Assembly (NCBI RefSeq): GCF_010389155.1
Contig: NC_057761.1
Coordinates: 10,976,501 to 11,040,500, forward strand
Direction of reading: 5' to 3'
DNA from: Erigeron canadensis
Lineage: Eukaryota; Streptophyta; Magnoliopsida; Asterales; Asteraceae
DNA length: 64,000 nucleotides
In this document: positions 21,073 to 33,024 of the stretch, piece after piece
Layout: the number at the start of each line of letters is the position of its first letter
Numbering within the stretch: position 1 is the first letter of the stretch
The notes under the pieces: model-generated
Told to the model about the DNA's origin: nothing
What the model saw: only the letters and a program-made list of their open reading frames with translations
The model's database searches: none
Made by a program: the position numbers and the translations under genes

Positions 21073-21729
21073 TTAGCTAGATGAGAAAATGTTAGGGATG
21101 CCAGCTTGCTGAGCGCATCTGCTTTTTGGTTCTGGTTCCTCCTTATATGTTCTATTTCGAATGATCCGAAGCAATTTTATCAATTCATGGACTTTCTCTA
21201 AATATTTTTTAATTGTTGGTTGTTTTGCTTCGAACTCCCCTTGGACTTGCTTGGCCACTAACTGTGAGTCTACATATACGTGTATGTGTCGAACCTTCAT
21301 ATCCTTTGCTATCCGGAGACCTGCTAATAATGCTCCGTATTCTGCTTCGTTGTTTGTCGTTTCGAACTTGAATCGCAGCGCATAAGTGTATTCTTTTTTA
21401 TCAGGTCCTATTAGCATTAGGCCCGCTCTGGAGCCGCTTTTGCTTGATGCTCCGTCCGTATATAGCTACCATTTGCTGCTATCGCGCTCTTCGGTGATGG
21501 TTAGTGTGCTCGAGTGACACATGGATCCGATTTCCTTGTTGTGGCGGGTTTCTGCTATAAAGTCTACTAGCACCTGACCTTTTGTAGAGCTTCGAGGACG
21601 GAATTTGATGTCGTGCTCCCTGAGTTCGATGGCCCACTTGGCCATTCTTCCAGACTTCTCGGGTTTGAGTAACACTTGCTTAATTGGTTTGTCTGTTAAG
21701 ACTATAATGTTGTGGGCCTGGAAGTATCG
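21073..21729 (-). pseudogene. Tat element 2 second RNase H (archaeal type) and linker
   Basis: Contains LYTDGAS, NNEAEYGALLAGLRIA and HVYVDSQLVAKQVQGEF, which hold the D, E and D residues expected of the additional RNase H found in Tat-lineage elements. In-frame stops are seen at 21730-21732 (TGA in a CTC-TGA-CGA context) and 21466-21468 (TAG just before LYTDGAS). A frameshift near 21140 separates this from the integrase. The upstream WAIELREHDIKFRPR segment is the connection from the first RNase H. Confidence 0.8.
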
Positions 21730-22830
21730 TCAGAGCCTCCTGGCTGTATGGACTAATGCTAAGACCAGTTTTTCGAGTTCTAGATATCGCGCTTCCGCTC
21801 CTTGCAGAATCCTGCTGACGAAATAGATGGGAATTTGCTTCCTATCTCTTTCGGCCAACAGCACGGAGCTTACACATTCTTCAGATGTCACAATGTATAT
21901 GTATAAGGTTTCTCCTACTATCGGGGATGTCAAAGTTGGTAGCTCTGCGATATATTTTTTCATCTGCTCGAATGCTTCGTTGGCCTCAACAGTCCATTTG
22001 AAAGTCCTCTTGTCTATACATCCTTTAGATGTTTTAAAGAATGAGAGTTTCTTTTCAGCGCCTCTAGACAAGAATCTGCTTAGCGTTGCCAATTTCCCGT
22101 TCAGACTTTGCACTTCTTTTATTGAGGTTGGTGGGAGTAGCTGTGAAAGCTTGTTAACTTTCGACGGATTGACCTGGATTCCTTTCTTCGTGATGTAATA
22201 TTCTAGAAACTTCCCCTCCTCTACGCCGAAGGAGCATTTTTTCGGGTTGAGTTTCATGTTGATTCCTCTCAAAGTGTTGAAAGTCTCCTGTACGTCCGTC
22301 AACAAGTCTTCTTCTCTTTTACTTTTGATGACCATGTCGTCCACGTAAGCTTCCAGGGTCCTGCCTAACTGATGATGAAAGACTTTGTCCATGAGTCGCT
22401 GATACGTGGCTCCTGCATTTTTTAAGCCGAACGACATTTTCGTGTAATAGTATATTCCCTTACTGGTGTAGAATGATGTCTTTCCCTCATCGTCTTTGGC
22501 CAACTGTATCTGGTGGTATCCTTTGTACGCGTCTAGGAAACACTTCAGTCTGAAATCCGCTACGGATTCAACCTTCCATTCGATTTCAGGCAGAGGATAG
22601 CAATCCTTTGGTGTTGCTTTGTTTATTTTTGTGAAGTCTACGCACATCCGCCATCCTCCGTCGCTCTTTTTTACAATAACAGGGTTAGCTACCCATGTGG
22701 GGTACACCGATTCTTTTATTATTCCGGCTTTTAGGAGCTCGTCTCCTTCCTTTAATGCAGCTTGATCTCTTTCTACTGCCAGGGATCTTTTCTTTTGGTG
22801 AACTGGGGTCAGGTGTTTATGTTCATTCAA
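21730..22830 (-). pseudogene. Tat element 2 reverse transcriptase and first RNase H
   Basis: A 366-codon open stretch. RT landmarks in order: GDELLKAGIIKESVYPTWVANPV, WRMCVDFTKINKATPKD, FLDAYKGYHQI (first catalytic Asp), FGLKNAGATYQRLMD, YVDDMVIKS (the two catalytic Asp), and LNPKKCSFGV. The first RNase H follows from about residue 270 (FKWTVEANEAFEQMK, then IYFVSRIL and the ARYLELEKLVLAL block). Its own catalytic residues look weak, as expected where the second RNase H has taken over. RT would copy the genomic RNA inside the particle. The fragment ends at a nonsense codon. Confidence 0.9.
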
Positions 22831-22902
22831 CCTATGTTCCGTTACGAATTCTTCACCTCAGACTGATATTTTCCAGGATATCCCTGACATATCGGAGTAT
22901 TC

Positions 22903-23642
22903 CTATGCGAAAACGTCCATGTTGTCTTCTAATAGTTTTCGAAGTTTCGGTTTGAATTCCGCTAGCAACTGCTTCCCTATTAAAATTAGTTGTTTCGGGA
23001 AAGCTGGGTTTATTGCAATCCCTTCCTCTTTGTCCTGTTCCTTGGTTGTAGGGATAGTAACCTTTGTCTCTTCCCGAGCCTGTTTCACATCGTGGACGTG
23101 TTTTCCGGGACTACGGAGGGACTCTATTGTCCCTACCCCTTCTGGAATTAGAAACTTGACCACAGAGTGGATCGTTGACGCAACGATTCCCAGTCTCTTC
23201 ATAGCAGGTCTTCCTAGCAACAAATTATAGGGCGAGGGTGACCTTACTATAACGAAGTCTCGATTTTCTGACCTGATCGTGGGGGATTGGCAAATTCGGA
23301 CAGGTAAGCGAGTTTCTCCTATCGGCCAAGTTCGCTCCCCTGCAAATCCGATCAAGGTGCCTTCGGGGAAGTAATTAAACCTCGTACTTGATCGGGAAGC
23401 TGCAGAAAGCAATGCTCATAGAGGACGTCGCATGCGTTCCCTCCATCTATATATACCATATGGACCAGGATATCACAGACCGTGATCTGTATTACCAACG
23501 GGTCTTCTGAGAATTTGTCGGTTCCGTAGGAGCCAAAGTTTTTGTCCGTGACGACATCCTTCCTTTTACTGCCGATCTTGGGAAGAGCCCAAGGCGACCT
23601 GTAACTGTCGTTTTGAGCGCTCCCCGGATCTCGGTCGGCCAT
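22903..23642 (-). pseudogene. Tat element 2 gag start fused by deletion to protease
   Basis: The ATG at 23642 begins MADRDPGS, matching the start of element 1 gag (MADGEHC), but within about 40 codons the sequence is already protease-like. The protease shows YIDGGNACDVLYEH (active-site D-G-G), then after a frame break FAGERTWPIGE and LLLGRPAMKRLGIVAST. A charged linker to RT follows, ending LRKLLEDNMDVFA. Almost all of gag, including the gag domain and zinc knuckle, has been lost by one internal deletion. Confidence 0.75.
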
Positions 23643-23690
23643 ATGTAATCGTCTTGATCGGCGGTGGATTCGGTTTTGCGTTTGAAAGGT

Positions 23691-23706
23691 CCCACGGATG
23701 GCGCCA
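23691..23706 (-). other. Primer-binding site of Tat element 2
   Basis: On the minus strand TGGCGCCATCCGTGGG, three bases from the LTR end, nearly identical to the site in element 1. Confidence 0.7.
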
Positions 23707-23709
23707 ATT

Positions 23710-24314
23710 TGTTTGATCAATTAATCGCACCATGACTCAACCGATGGTGTGAGGGGGGTTATTGGTGTTTATCGGCGATTCCCTTACGGTCTGAGGGTCT
23801 GAGAGGCCGCTTTACGCCGAATGGTTTTATATCTAAGTCGATTTGTTTGGCTTAGGGTTTAAGGGTTTTGTTTAGTTATTCGGAGGTCTAATAAACCATG
23901 AGGGTTTTGCGGTTATTCGTATTGAACGTATGATTGATGTGCCGTGAGGCTTCCTCCTTTATTTATATAGAAGGTAGATAACTTGGAGAGGGGGGTAAGA
24001 GCATTAGGGTAAATCTCTTTCTGCTTTGTGAATATCTCGTTTCCTTCTCGGGGAGATTTGTGGTAATCTTGTTACCTAATTATGTCCTAGTATATCGGAG
24101 CTGAGTAAGATAGTCATGGAAGGAATCTTCGCCTAATCTTTCTTATGTACTTCCTCGGAGCTGGGTATTTGTTACCTTTGGAGCTTCGGGATAATCATAT
24201 TAATTGGAGGCTAAGCTCCGTTATGGGCATATGTACTTATTACCTGTACCGAGGTAACTTCGTGTTCTGGAACTATTTCGGGTACGGAGCTCATACCGTA
24301 TGGGTATATCATCA
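23710..24314 (-). repeat. 5' LTR of Tat element 2
   Basis: 605 bp, with TG at 23710 and CA at 24313-24314 on the plus strand. It aligns by eye along its whole length with the element 1 LTRs in reverse orientation, including a reversed TATA box at 23961-23969. It differs in several short blocks, so the two elements belong to related but separate subfamilies. Confidence 0.85.
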
Positions 24315-24339
24315 TTGTACAAGTGATTAGCTCAAAATA

Positions 24340-26500
24340 CATACACCCTAAAGGACAGGGGACCCCATTAGATGTAGTATAGTTAAGTGTTAAGTACAGG
24401 ATTGTTCGCAGGGACGTGTTGCTTTACCTAGTCTAGTAATATGAGTAATTCTAGCGGTTGTGGGTTGTCACGATTTCCTATTAAACTAATTAAAAATACT
24501 GAAATGTAAATAGAAGTTGCAATTACTTATTTAGCGAGAGGCTTAGTCTAAAAATAAGTTTGAAAAAACAAATAACAGTAATAAAATTAAAATACTTGTT
24601 TGGCATCTCAGATCTCATGACACAACCAAATATTATCCTACCTACTTGGTAGATTATTGGAAACTTAATCACGGCTTAGATTCTCGTGAGATTCACTTTG
24701 CCTAAGTAACTAGTGGTGTCCCTAGACTCACACTACTTATTTAAACAAATCTCGTTAGATTCATTGTTTAAAAATTAATGACCTAAAGTTTGTGTTACTA
24801 GTTCATCTTTCAGTTACCCGACTCTTAAGCCATGACCAGATAATAATTCCCTCCGGTGAACACAGTGCACGTTTCCATGCCACTAAATCACGTCTGACAT
24901 TGTTAAGCGTCATGTTCTATTCATCCTAATTACTATGGTTCTGGATCATTCAGTTATAAGTGAATCACGTTTTACATCTATTTAAAGACCGACTAGTGTT
25001 TTCCATCCTTTGGTATTAATCCAAGTATATTAAACGGTTGTTTATTGCTTATGAAGCGTTGAGAGGTAAATAACTACCTTTTAACACGACGAACACAATG
25101 AGAACTTAGTTTTCATTATTCACGATGGTTAAAGCCCCTTTCATACGCTTGTTAAGTTATGGGAACTTCGGGAGTGCTTACGGTTGGTTTTATGCATGCT
25201 ATGCCTTAGTTTACTTTTGTTATCAAGGTAATGCATACTATATCTTGTGATGATTGATATCATTGGTTTGATAGTATATGGTTGATAAGTTATTATGATT
25301 TGCATGGTTGAATGAGATTGTGATTGCAAGCTTGATTCGTAATTAACCTTAGTTAACTATGGTTACTTATAGTATGCATGCTAGGATGACTTAGATGATT
25401 AATATGTTTCTTATGATGCTATAATTGATGGTCAAAATGATGTTGAGATTGCATAGGTCAACTTGGTTGAAAGATTGATATGATTGAAACGATGTCTAGA
25501 TTATGATTGTATGATTGAATAATATTGCGATTGTACAATTGATTGAGATTGCGATTATACTCGAGTATAAACTTACGGTTGAAAAGTGTTAAGCTGAACC
25601 CATGCTAGTCCCGGGAGGGGCTGGTGTGCTATGGTTGGTCGGACGGGGTAGTCATGATGCCCCTTACGACATGGTCACGATTGCTTGAGTTTGTCGGGTG
25701 GTTAGGACCGATCACCATGCTTTGCTAAACGGCTTGCTACTAGATTTGGTTATGCCTATCATTAACGACGCCGATGGACTCCGAAAGGATTACCCATCAT
25801 GTCGGGTGCAAGATTTCTTGAAAGGTCGAATGACCGACTATGCACAACCCGCGATTGATTTACTTATGTGATGCAAGTCACTACTTAACGATTCAAAATG
25901 GTATAACCTATGATTGATGATTGAGATTGAAAATGAGATTGATAATGATGATTGATGAGATGATGGAGGTTGCTAGGAACATGTAGGAATGATATCATCC
26001 TATTGTCTTATTCTATTGATATGTGATGATGATTAATATATGCTTTACATGTGATGACGATTCCTATATGCTTGACATGCGTATGATATCTATAAGATTG
26101 ATTTAATTGGAAACCTTTTTATACAACATGTGGTTATCTTACTCGGCTTTTTAAGCTGACACTTATTTTGTTGAAAATGTTGTGTCTCCTCAGGTTAATC
26201 ATTGAAGCTTGCTTAGAGTGAGGCATGGGTAGATGGTTGCTATGACGAAGACTTATTGTTGCCATAGTTTTGCGCATTTACTTAGACGTTTCTTTATTAT
26301 GTCGATTAAGACTTTATTGTCATTTGGTTGTTTATGGATCTCCTTAATTGTCGTTGTGATACAATAAGTAACACCAAAACTATGATTAACATTTCCGTTA
26401 GGAAATGATGACGTTTTAAAGGGGACTTTTCTGCATTAAATGATTTCTTTATTTAAAAAAAAATTGAAATCCTTATTTTTATAATGTTTGGTGTTACACG
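24340..26500. repeat. Old LTR-like repetitive DNA, not resolved
   Basis: 24370-24430 (GTGTTAAGTACAGGATTGTTCGCAGGGACG) has the style of Athila-type LTRs. 25590-25860 (CCGGGAGGGGCTGG, then GATGCCCCTTACGACATGG) and 26140-26270 (TTACTCGGCTTTTTAAGCTGACAC, TCCTCAGGTTAATC) have the style of chromovirus (Del/Tekay-like) LTRs. A possible LTR end, GGTGTTACA, lies at about 26488-26496. There is no open coding frame. I could not establish start, end or target repeats, so only a general label is given. Confidence 0.4.
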
Positions 26501-26989
26501 ACCGATCATCAGAAACAATAAATGCAGATATATAACCGATAATAAAATGATGAACTGGTAAAGCATGGATGTACGATAAACAGTAAAACACACTCCGACA
26601 GATCTAACAAATAAAGTAATTAAATAAACATCTACATGATCACATCGATCCAAACTAGTATTCAGCCTATTAGCCTACCATTATTAAAGGAATAACAAAG
26701 TCTGAAAAGATGAAAAACATTGTTTACCAATTGAAAGTAAAATAAAAGAGTAGATCTAGGTTGAGGATGAAGATCGGAAGGTGTTAGAAGCTCCAAAACC
26801 TCCTTGGAATCTGCAAAGTCGACCTAGGGTTTGATGTAAGCGGGTAGAGCTGCGGAATTGGATCTCTCTTCGGGTTTTGAGGGCTGCTTTGACTTAAATA
26901 AGGATTCAAGTCAGTTTGTTGAACTGGACTGCCCAGCGGCACTGGATGGGCTCCAGCGGCGCTGGCAGCTCCTGCCGCTTCTCTTTTCG
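26501..26989 (-). repeat. Probable remainder of the outer gypsy relic's 3' LTR
   Basis: Continues leftwards from the repeated segment at 26990-27177. It contains several copies of a phrase like CAGCGGCGCTGG (26935-26975). The left boundary was not found. The weak minus-strand frame here (MIWESNGAK...) is not convincing as a protein. Confidence 0.35.
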
Positions 26990-27177
26990 CTCCGTTCGAC
27001 TCCCAAATCACCTCCTTGTGTCTGATAACTTCATAGGCCTTCGTCTTAAATCACTTGATGCCATTTACCATCACCCGCATCTTCCATGAACCTGCATAAA
27101 TATAGAATCCATTATGTACCGATAGTTGAAATAAGGCATTTCGATAGGGATTCTTATCACAAAATGAACGCTCATCA
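26990..27177 (-). repeat. 3' LTR start of an outer gypsy relic (minus strand)
   Basis: This segment is repeated in direct orientation at 40315-40526 (landmarks CTTCATAGGCCTTCGTC, GATGCCATTTACC, ATAGAATCCATTA, GTACCGATAGTT, AAGGCATTTCGATAGGG, CACAAAATGAACGC). On the minus strand it begins TGATGAGCGTTCATTTTG and is preceded by a polypurine tract, as expected for a 3' LTR. The right-hand copy has no such tract next to it and would be the 5' LTR start. Confidence 0.6.
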
Positions 27178-27192
27178 TATACCCCCACACTC
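27178..27192 (-). other. Polypurine tract of the outer gypsy relic
   Basis: On the minus strand GAGTGTGGGGGTATA abuts the LTR start. Similar AAGTGTGGGGG words recur at about 36462 and 36953 inside the relic, a known habit of the 3' regions of some plant gypsy elements. Confidence 0.55.
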
Positions 27193-27692
27193 AAGTCTTT
27201 GCTTGTCTTCAAGCAAATAGTCCAGGAAATAAAAACAATGATGGGCGGACAACTTAAGTGTTCAAGTTATTCTACTTTATTAAACATTTGAAAGATTAGC
27301 CATGCAAAATGATTTGAGAAAACTTTAGATAAAATCAGTAAGCTATAGCTAGAGGCAATATAATCAGTCAATCAAAAACTAAAAGCTAACCTTATATTTG
27401 TGTTAATACCTCTAAAACCGTTCTATAATTCCACATGTCCTACAGCTCATTCTTACTTCCTTCTGCTGACTAGTTAAGCACTTAATTATGGTTTGTCTAG
27501 CAATCAGATCTACTAGCTACTAGCAAGGCATCTATATTTCCTCGTTTGTGTACTTGTGAGTCACTACTTAGACATACTCTCACACGACAGTCATGTTCAC
27601 TAGCAAAACACTAAAGTAGTTATACGATATAATCATCTTTAATAGTTGAGACATCGGTGACGGGTCGGTGGTTCCCCACTCGAAGAGTGACA
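27193..27692. other. 3' non-coding region of the outer relic, left of the copia insertion
   Basis: No frame. The phrase GGTCGGTGGTTCCCCACTCG at 27664-27683 has a relative at about 35961-35980 (GGTCGGTAGTTCCCCACGCG). The region therefore contained diverged repeats before the copia element inserted. Confidence 0.5.
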
Positions 27693-28388
27693 TGTTAGGT
27701 TTTATAACTAATTATCACAACAAATCACAAAGCACGCAACGTAAGACAAGATCTATGTAGTTTAACTAATTAACCAAAGAATAGAATTTGTATCCTATTA
27801 TGGAGAGATTGAAGACAAGAACAAGGTTTAACTTAACCTCTCTACGATTGCACACTCAACGGTGGAACGTATGCATGCTAGTACTTGATCACGAACAACC
27901 CTTTGTTTAAACCCGAAAACCTAGCTAACCCGAAAACCCTTTTTCCTAGCTATGTAAACCGAAAATCAAAACCCTTGTGGGTTGATGTTCGGCCGAGAGG
28001 GAGAGAGAGGAGAGAGGAGAAAAAACCCTTTTGATTTAATTGTGTGAAAAACAAATAAACATAGGTTTGTATTTATAGGATTAGGAAACTTAATGACCAA
28101 GTCTTGAGGGTTTTTGAGACCCTAGTCGACCGGCCCCCCTATAGAATATTCTAGAGGGGTTTCCTAATTGTTTCCTAATTCCAACTATTCTCTGTTAAGT
28201 CCGTTAATTAAGTACCGTTAACTTTTAACTCTTTTAACGAACCTCCGTTAGTTTTTCGTGATCAAATAAATCAATAAGTTACATTTAATATATTAATTAA
28301 TTTATAGTTACATTCACGTTGAGGTGTGACCCCGTACGCTTAAATACTTTTCAGACATACGTTCATTTTACGTGATCATATTCCAACA
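27693..28388 (-). repeat. 3' LTR of the copia element
   Basis: 696 bp, plus-strand ends TGTTAGG...CCAACA. On the minus strand it is preceded by GAGCTCAAGTGGGAGC, the polypurine tract (28389-28404). Confidence 0.9.
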
Positions 28389-28404
28389 GCTCCCACTTGA
28401 GCTC
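28389..28404 (-). other. Polypurine tract of the copia element
   Basis: Minus-strand GAGCTCAAGTGGGAGC directly adjoining the 3' LTR. Confidence 0.7.
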
Positions 28405-28916
28405 GTAACGAATGAAGGTAATAACATTGGTAAGCGTCTAGCAACACCCCAATGCTCCCGAAAACATTTAAGTACTTGTTTAAATGGTTAAGGCATTTAT
28501 TATCCCTTTGTTCAGATACCTTTGTTAAATATGAATATGGATTGAGATCATTTCATCATTTAACGATTATGTTTCTCATTTCATAACTATATAATGATTA
28601 CCAAATATAATCGAGAACAATCTGGATTTATTTGGGCACGGCCATGCAAACATTTTAATTAGTCCTAATGAGGGCGCCAAACGGTATCATACTTCAATTT
28701 TCAAATTGGAGGAACAAATCCTATATTGACTACACGTGTCAGTCATCATATTTCACGACGCTTTCTGAAAATAGCCCTTTATGTACCCCCTTATACAAGT
28801 GAGTTAGAACTATATCTAGTAAGTGCGATTCATATACGCTGACTTACTTGTGTCTCAAGTGTAGATGCAATTTATGAGCATCTATTGTTGTCCGTCGCAA
28901 TGCAATTCTATGGGTT
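28405..28916 (-). other. Copia 3' untranslated region, distal part
   Basis: Non-coding DNA between the RNase H stop and the 3' LTR, interrupted by the insertion at 28925-29287. Nothing coding is seen. Confidence 0.5.
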
Positions 28917-28924
28917 GATTATGA

Positions 28925-29287
28925 AGAAGAAAGGATGTTTTCAAGGTCGTGATGACGTCATCACGAGGTAATGATGACGTCAGCACGAGGCATCTGGTTC
29001 GTGTGAAGGAAGTCGAAGCCCATGAACAAGATAGAAGCCCAGCCCGTGAAGCAGCCTATATATACTAGAATTAGGTTACAATTTCGGGTTAATGGTTTAG
29101 GTCTAGACAGAAACTATTCATCTCACACGGGGTAGAGATCTATACCCCGTTCCGGTCAGATGTATACTGATTTGGTGTAATATCCATATGATTAATGATA
29201 TTCACGAGTTATGCATCTGTTCTTATCTTTTATTCTTCATGTAATTCGTGTTTATATGTCCATTAATTATACAGAAACCTCAAAGTC
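28925..29287. mobile_element. 363-bp insertion in the copia 3' UTR with paired TGACGTCA sites
   Basis: Flanked by the direct repeat GATTATGA (28917-28924 and 29288-29295); removing one copy plus the insert restores a plausible continuous UTR. Inside are two TGACGTCA palindromes (28953-28960 and 28975-28982), a TATA-like CTATATATAC at about 29057, and an inverted repeat GGGGTAGAGATCTATACCCC at about 29130-29150. The layout (binding sites, TATA, later hairpin) resembles an LTR. If the repeat is read as 5 bp GATTA, the insert starts TGAAG but ends AAGTC, not CA. An 8-bp duplication would suit a hAT element, but no inverted ends were seen. Confidence 0.5.
28948..28982. promoter_or_regulatory. Two TGACGTCA (bZIP/CRE-like) palindromes 22 bp apart
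   Basis: The first site sits in a perfect 18-bp palindrome, CGTGATGACGTCATCACG (28948-28965); the second is GATGACGTCAGCACG. TGACGTCA is the classic binding site of plant bZIP factors of the TGA class. A centre-to-centre distance of 22 bp is about two helical turns. Confidence 0.6.
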
Positions 29288-29749
29288 GATTATGAATGGA
29301 TTCCGCACTTTCATAGTCGAATTAGTCACGATTTGAACGATCCGACGTGTTTCAACATCAAGTCAAAGGATCAATAAAAGTAACCATTTGCGAATTTCAC
29401 TTAATGACGATGATCCATAAAGTGATAATTCGTTAGTGGGGTAGTCCGATATGCATCCGCTATGGATATCATGTGAGTTTGGTGGGATCCATCCATTACA
29501 TATTCCAAGAATATAACCAATCACTCACATTTGTCTTCGTTTAATTATATTCCCATATAATTAATCGACAATGGACAATTTAGAATATTCAATAATATAT
29601 AAGATATTAAATGAAATATTCAAGGATTAAACATGCAAATATAGGACACAATTTAATATTGAATGAAATCAAACATATCAAGTACTTTATTTCATTATAG
29701 AAAATATAAATTGTTTAACATCCCTTATCCAAACACTGAAACAACAGAT

Positions 29750-32700
29750 TTACATGAAATAATTAGCTAATTTAAGTCCAATGCCATCGGCATGCCTTTC
29801 AAGCTTGGGCCTAGACAAAGCTTTCGTGAAAGGATCAGCTAAGTTAAAATCTGTGTGAACTTTGAGTAAATTGATCTCTCCTAGTTCGATCTGCTCTCGA
29901 ACATAGTGATATCGTCTAGCATAGTGTCTGGCACCTTTCTGAACTCCGGGTTCGTTGGCAATGATTAATGCACCGGAATTATCACAGTACAAATCAGTGG
30001 GTAATTCATTTGAGGGGATCACGTCGAGCCCGCTAATGAACTTCCTTATCCAGACTGCTTCCATTGCGGCTTCTGAGGCGGCAATGTACTCAGACTCTGT
30101 TGCAGACATGGCGACTGTGGTTTGCTTCTTGCTTTTCCAGTCCACAGCTCCTCCGTTTAAAACGAAGACGAATCCTGATTGAGACTTCGTGTCATCTTTA
30201 TTAGTTTGAAATCCAGCATCACAGTATCCGGTCACTTTGAGCTCTAAGTCTGGATTTCCTCCATACACCAAGAATATATCTTTAGTAGCTCGTAGGTACT
30301 TCAGAATATTTTTAACAGCAATCCAATGGCTTTCACCGGGATTCTGTTGATATCGGCTTACGATGTTTTGCGCGAATGCCACATCGGGTCTAGTGTATCT
30401 AACCGCATACATAATAGATCCTACAGCCGAAGCATAAGGAATTCTACTCATACGCTCCACCTCACTAGGCGTAGAAGCACCTTGTTTGACAGATAAACTA
30501 AGTTTTTCTTGCATAGGTATAGACCCACGCTTAGAGTTCTCCATCTTGAATCGCTTCAAGATCTTATCAATATAAGCACTCTGACTTAGTCCAATTAATT
30601 GCCTTGATCTATCTCGATAGATTTTGATTCCAAGAATGAATGCCGCTTCTCCTAAATCTTTCATGGCAAAACACTTTCCAAGATGGGATTTAACATCTTG
30701 CAACATTGGAACGTGTTTTCCTATGATTAATATGTCATCGACATACAAGACAAGGAAAGTAACATTACTCCCACTAGCATTGCGATATACACATGGCTCA
30801 TCGGGATTTTGAATGAAACCAAACTTTTTGATTTCTTCATCAAACTGTTTATTCCAACTTCTTGATGCTTGCTTTAGTCCATAAATGGATCTTTGAAGCT
30901 TGCATACTTTGTTGGGATGTTTCGGATCAATAAAACCTTCCGGTTGATCCATATAGACTTCTTCATCCAAGTAACCATTTAAGAAGGCAGTCTTAACATC
31001 CATTTGCCATATCTCAAAGTCATAGTACGCAGTTATGGCTAAGAGAATCCTAATAGCTCTAATGTCCGCGACTGGAGAAAAGGTTTCTTCATAATCAACG
31101 CCGAAACGTTGAGTATAACCTTTCGCCACCAGACGAGCTTTATAGGTGTGTACATTTCCATCCATGTCAGTCTTCTTCTTGAAGATCCACTTACACCCAA
31201 CAGTCTGAGCATTTTGTGGAAGATCAACCAAGCTCCAGACTTGATTGTCTTTCATGGATTTCATTTCCACCTTCGTAGCTTCAAGCCATTTGTCAGATTC
31301 CGGATCTGATAATGCAGCTTCGAAATTCAGAGGCTCATCGAGATCTCCAACAACGTCTTCTTCTACTATCAGACATAGTCTTTCGCTAGGACGTCTTGTC
31401 CTTTCGGACCTACGAAGTGGAATCGCTTCATTATCATCGACTTGAGGTTCATCACTTTGAACATTTTCGCCCCAAGTTGATGATTGCTAGTATCTTCAGA
31501 AGGTGGCACATCTTTCTCTTGAATCTCATCAAGTTCTACAATCCTCCCACTGTTCTCTTGAACTAACTTCTTTTCAAAGAACTCAGCATAACGAGCAACA
31601 CGAACAGTGTTTTTGGCGGGATCATAGAAGTCGTAACCCATCGTTTCCTTAGGGTATCCGACAAAGATGCACTTAGTAGTTTTGGGTTCAAGTTTGTCAG
31701 GCGTATCACGCTTCATAAGTGCCTCACATCCCCAGACTCTTAAGTAAGACAAATTAGGGACATCACCATGCCATAATTCGTACGGTGTCTTGTCAACCTT
31801 CTTGGTTAGAACCATATTGAGAATGCGTACAGCAGTCTCTAGAGCATAATCCCAAAACAAAAATGGGAGAGTTGTACGGGTCATCATCGATCTTACCATT
31901 TCTAGCAAGGTTCGATTTCTCCTTTCAGATACTCCATTATGCTGATGGACAATGCCACATGCTTTAAGATAATCCTTAAACTCTTGGCTTAAGTATTCAC
32001 CACCTCGATCCGAACGAAGAATCTTGATGGATTTACCGAGTTGATTTTCAACTTCATTCTTAAACTCTTTGAATGTTTCAAAGACTTCATGTTTATGTTT
32101 ATGCAAGTAAACATAACCATAACGACTGAAATCATCCGTAAAAGTAATGAAGTAGCAAGCTCCTTTTCTTGACACATGTCTAAATGGGCCACAAACATCG
32201 GTATGAATGAGTCCAAGAAGATCTTTAGCTCTTTCTGGCGTATGCTTAAAGGGTTTTCGTGTCATCTTGCTGGAAACACATGACTCGCATTTATCAAATG
32301 ATTCATCATTCAATTTTAAGATCCCTTCACGTTCAAGTCTTTCAATGCGGTTTTTGCCAATGTGTGCAAGACGACAGTGCCAAAGATAGGTAGAGTCCAA
32401 GTCAGTCTTGGCTCTTTTGCTAACATTATACATTGAATTATTTGAAACACAATCACGCATATCAATTTCATAAATACCATTAAAAGCAATAGCATCAAAA
32501 TAATGAACATTATTTTTAGAAACTGAAATACCAATATCATTAAAAACATTAATGAATCCGTTGTCTTTCAACAAAGAAACTGAAATAACACCTCTAGTAA
32601 TAGAAGGTGCATAATGACAATTGTCTAGAACAATAATTAAACCGGAAGGAAGAACTAAATGAAATTCTCCAATTGCTTCAACAGCTGCTGGTAGACCATT

Positions 32701-32991
32701 GCCCACTATCAACTGCAAAGCTCCAGGCTTCAGTTTCCTCCTTTTCCTAAGCCCCTGTAATTCATTACAGATGTGAGTTCCACAGCCAGTGTCATAAACC
32801 CACGATTTACGCTTAGTTAAGGAAAATAATTCAATTGTGAAGATACCTGAAGTACTAGCGCCGCTAGTATTCTTCTTCTTCGAGTTCAACTCGGCAAGAT
32901 ACTTAGGACAGTTCCTCTTCCAGTGCCTGACTTCATTACAATGATGACAGCTCTGGTCTTTAGCCGTTGTACCCCTTTTCGTTAAAGGCAT
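29750..32991 (-). pseudogene. Copia pol: protease, integrase, reverse transcriptase, RNase H
   Basis: Minus-strand order. Zinc knuckle CHHCNEVRHWKRNC (CX2CX4HX4C). Protease active site WVYDTGCGTHIC. Integrase zinc finger HCRLAHIG...CESC, catalytic core IHTDVCGPF, LRSDRGGEY and SERRNRTLLE, which supply the D, D and E. RT with [30 protein letters not shown] and YVDDILI. RNase H with [17 protein letters not shown] and LYCDNSGA, ending KLANYFM at 29750. A single-base frameshift near 31470 splits integrase from RT (the frames are 31369-32991 and 29750-31270). Apart from that shift the domains look intact, so loss of activity is recent. Confidence 0.9.
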
Positions 32992-33024
32992 TTCATTGCC
33001 CTTGGCGATTGGTTGTTTTCTTTT

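Larger units (their letters stand above)
18030..24314 (-). mobile_element. Tat-type Ty3/gypsy element 2: pol present, gag lost, 3' end missing
   Basis: Coding order on the minus strand from the right: LTR, primer site, a few gag codons, protease, reverse transcriptase, RNase H, a second (archaeal-type) RNase H, integrase; then an antisense gene on the plus strand. The second RNase H domain is a known hallmark of the Tat lineage. The left end stops inside the antisense gene, so the polypurine tract and the 3' LTR are missing. Only the right LTR is complete, with TG...CA ends; no partner for a target duplication can be identified. Several nonsense codons and frameshifts mean the element is dead. 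Confidence 0.85.
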
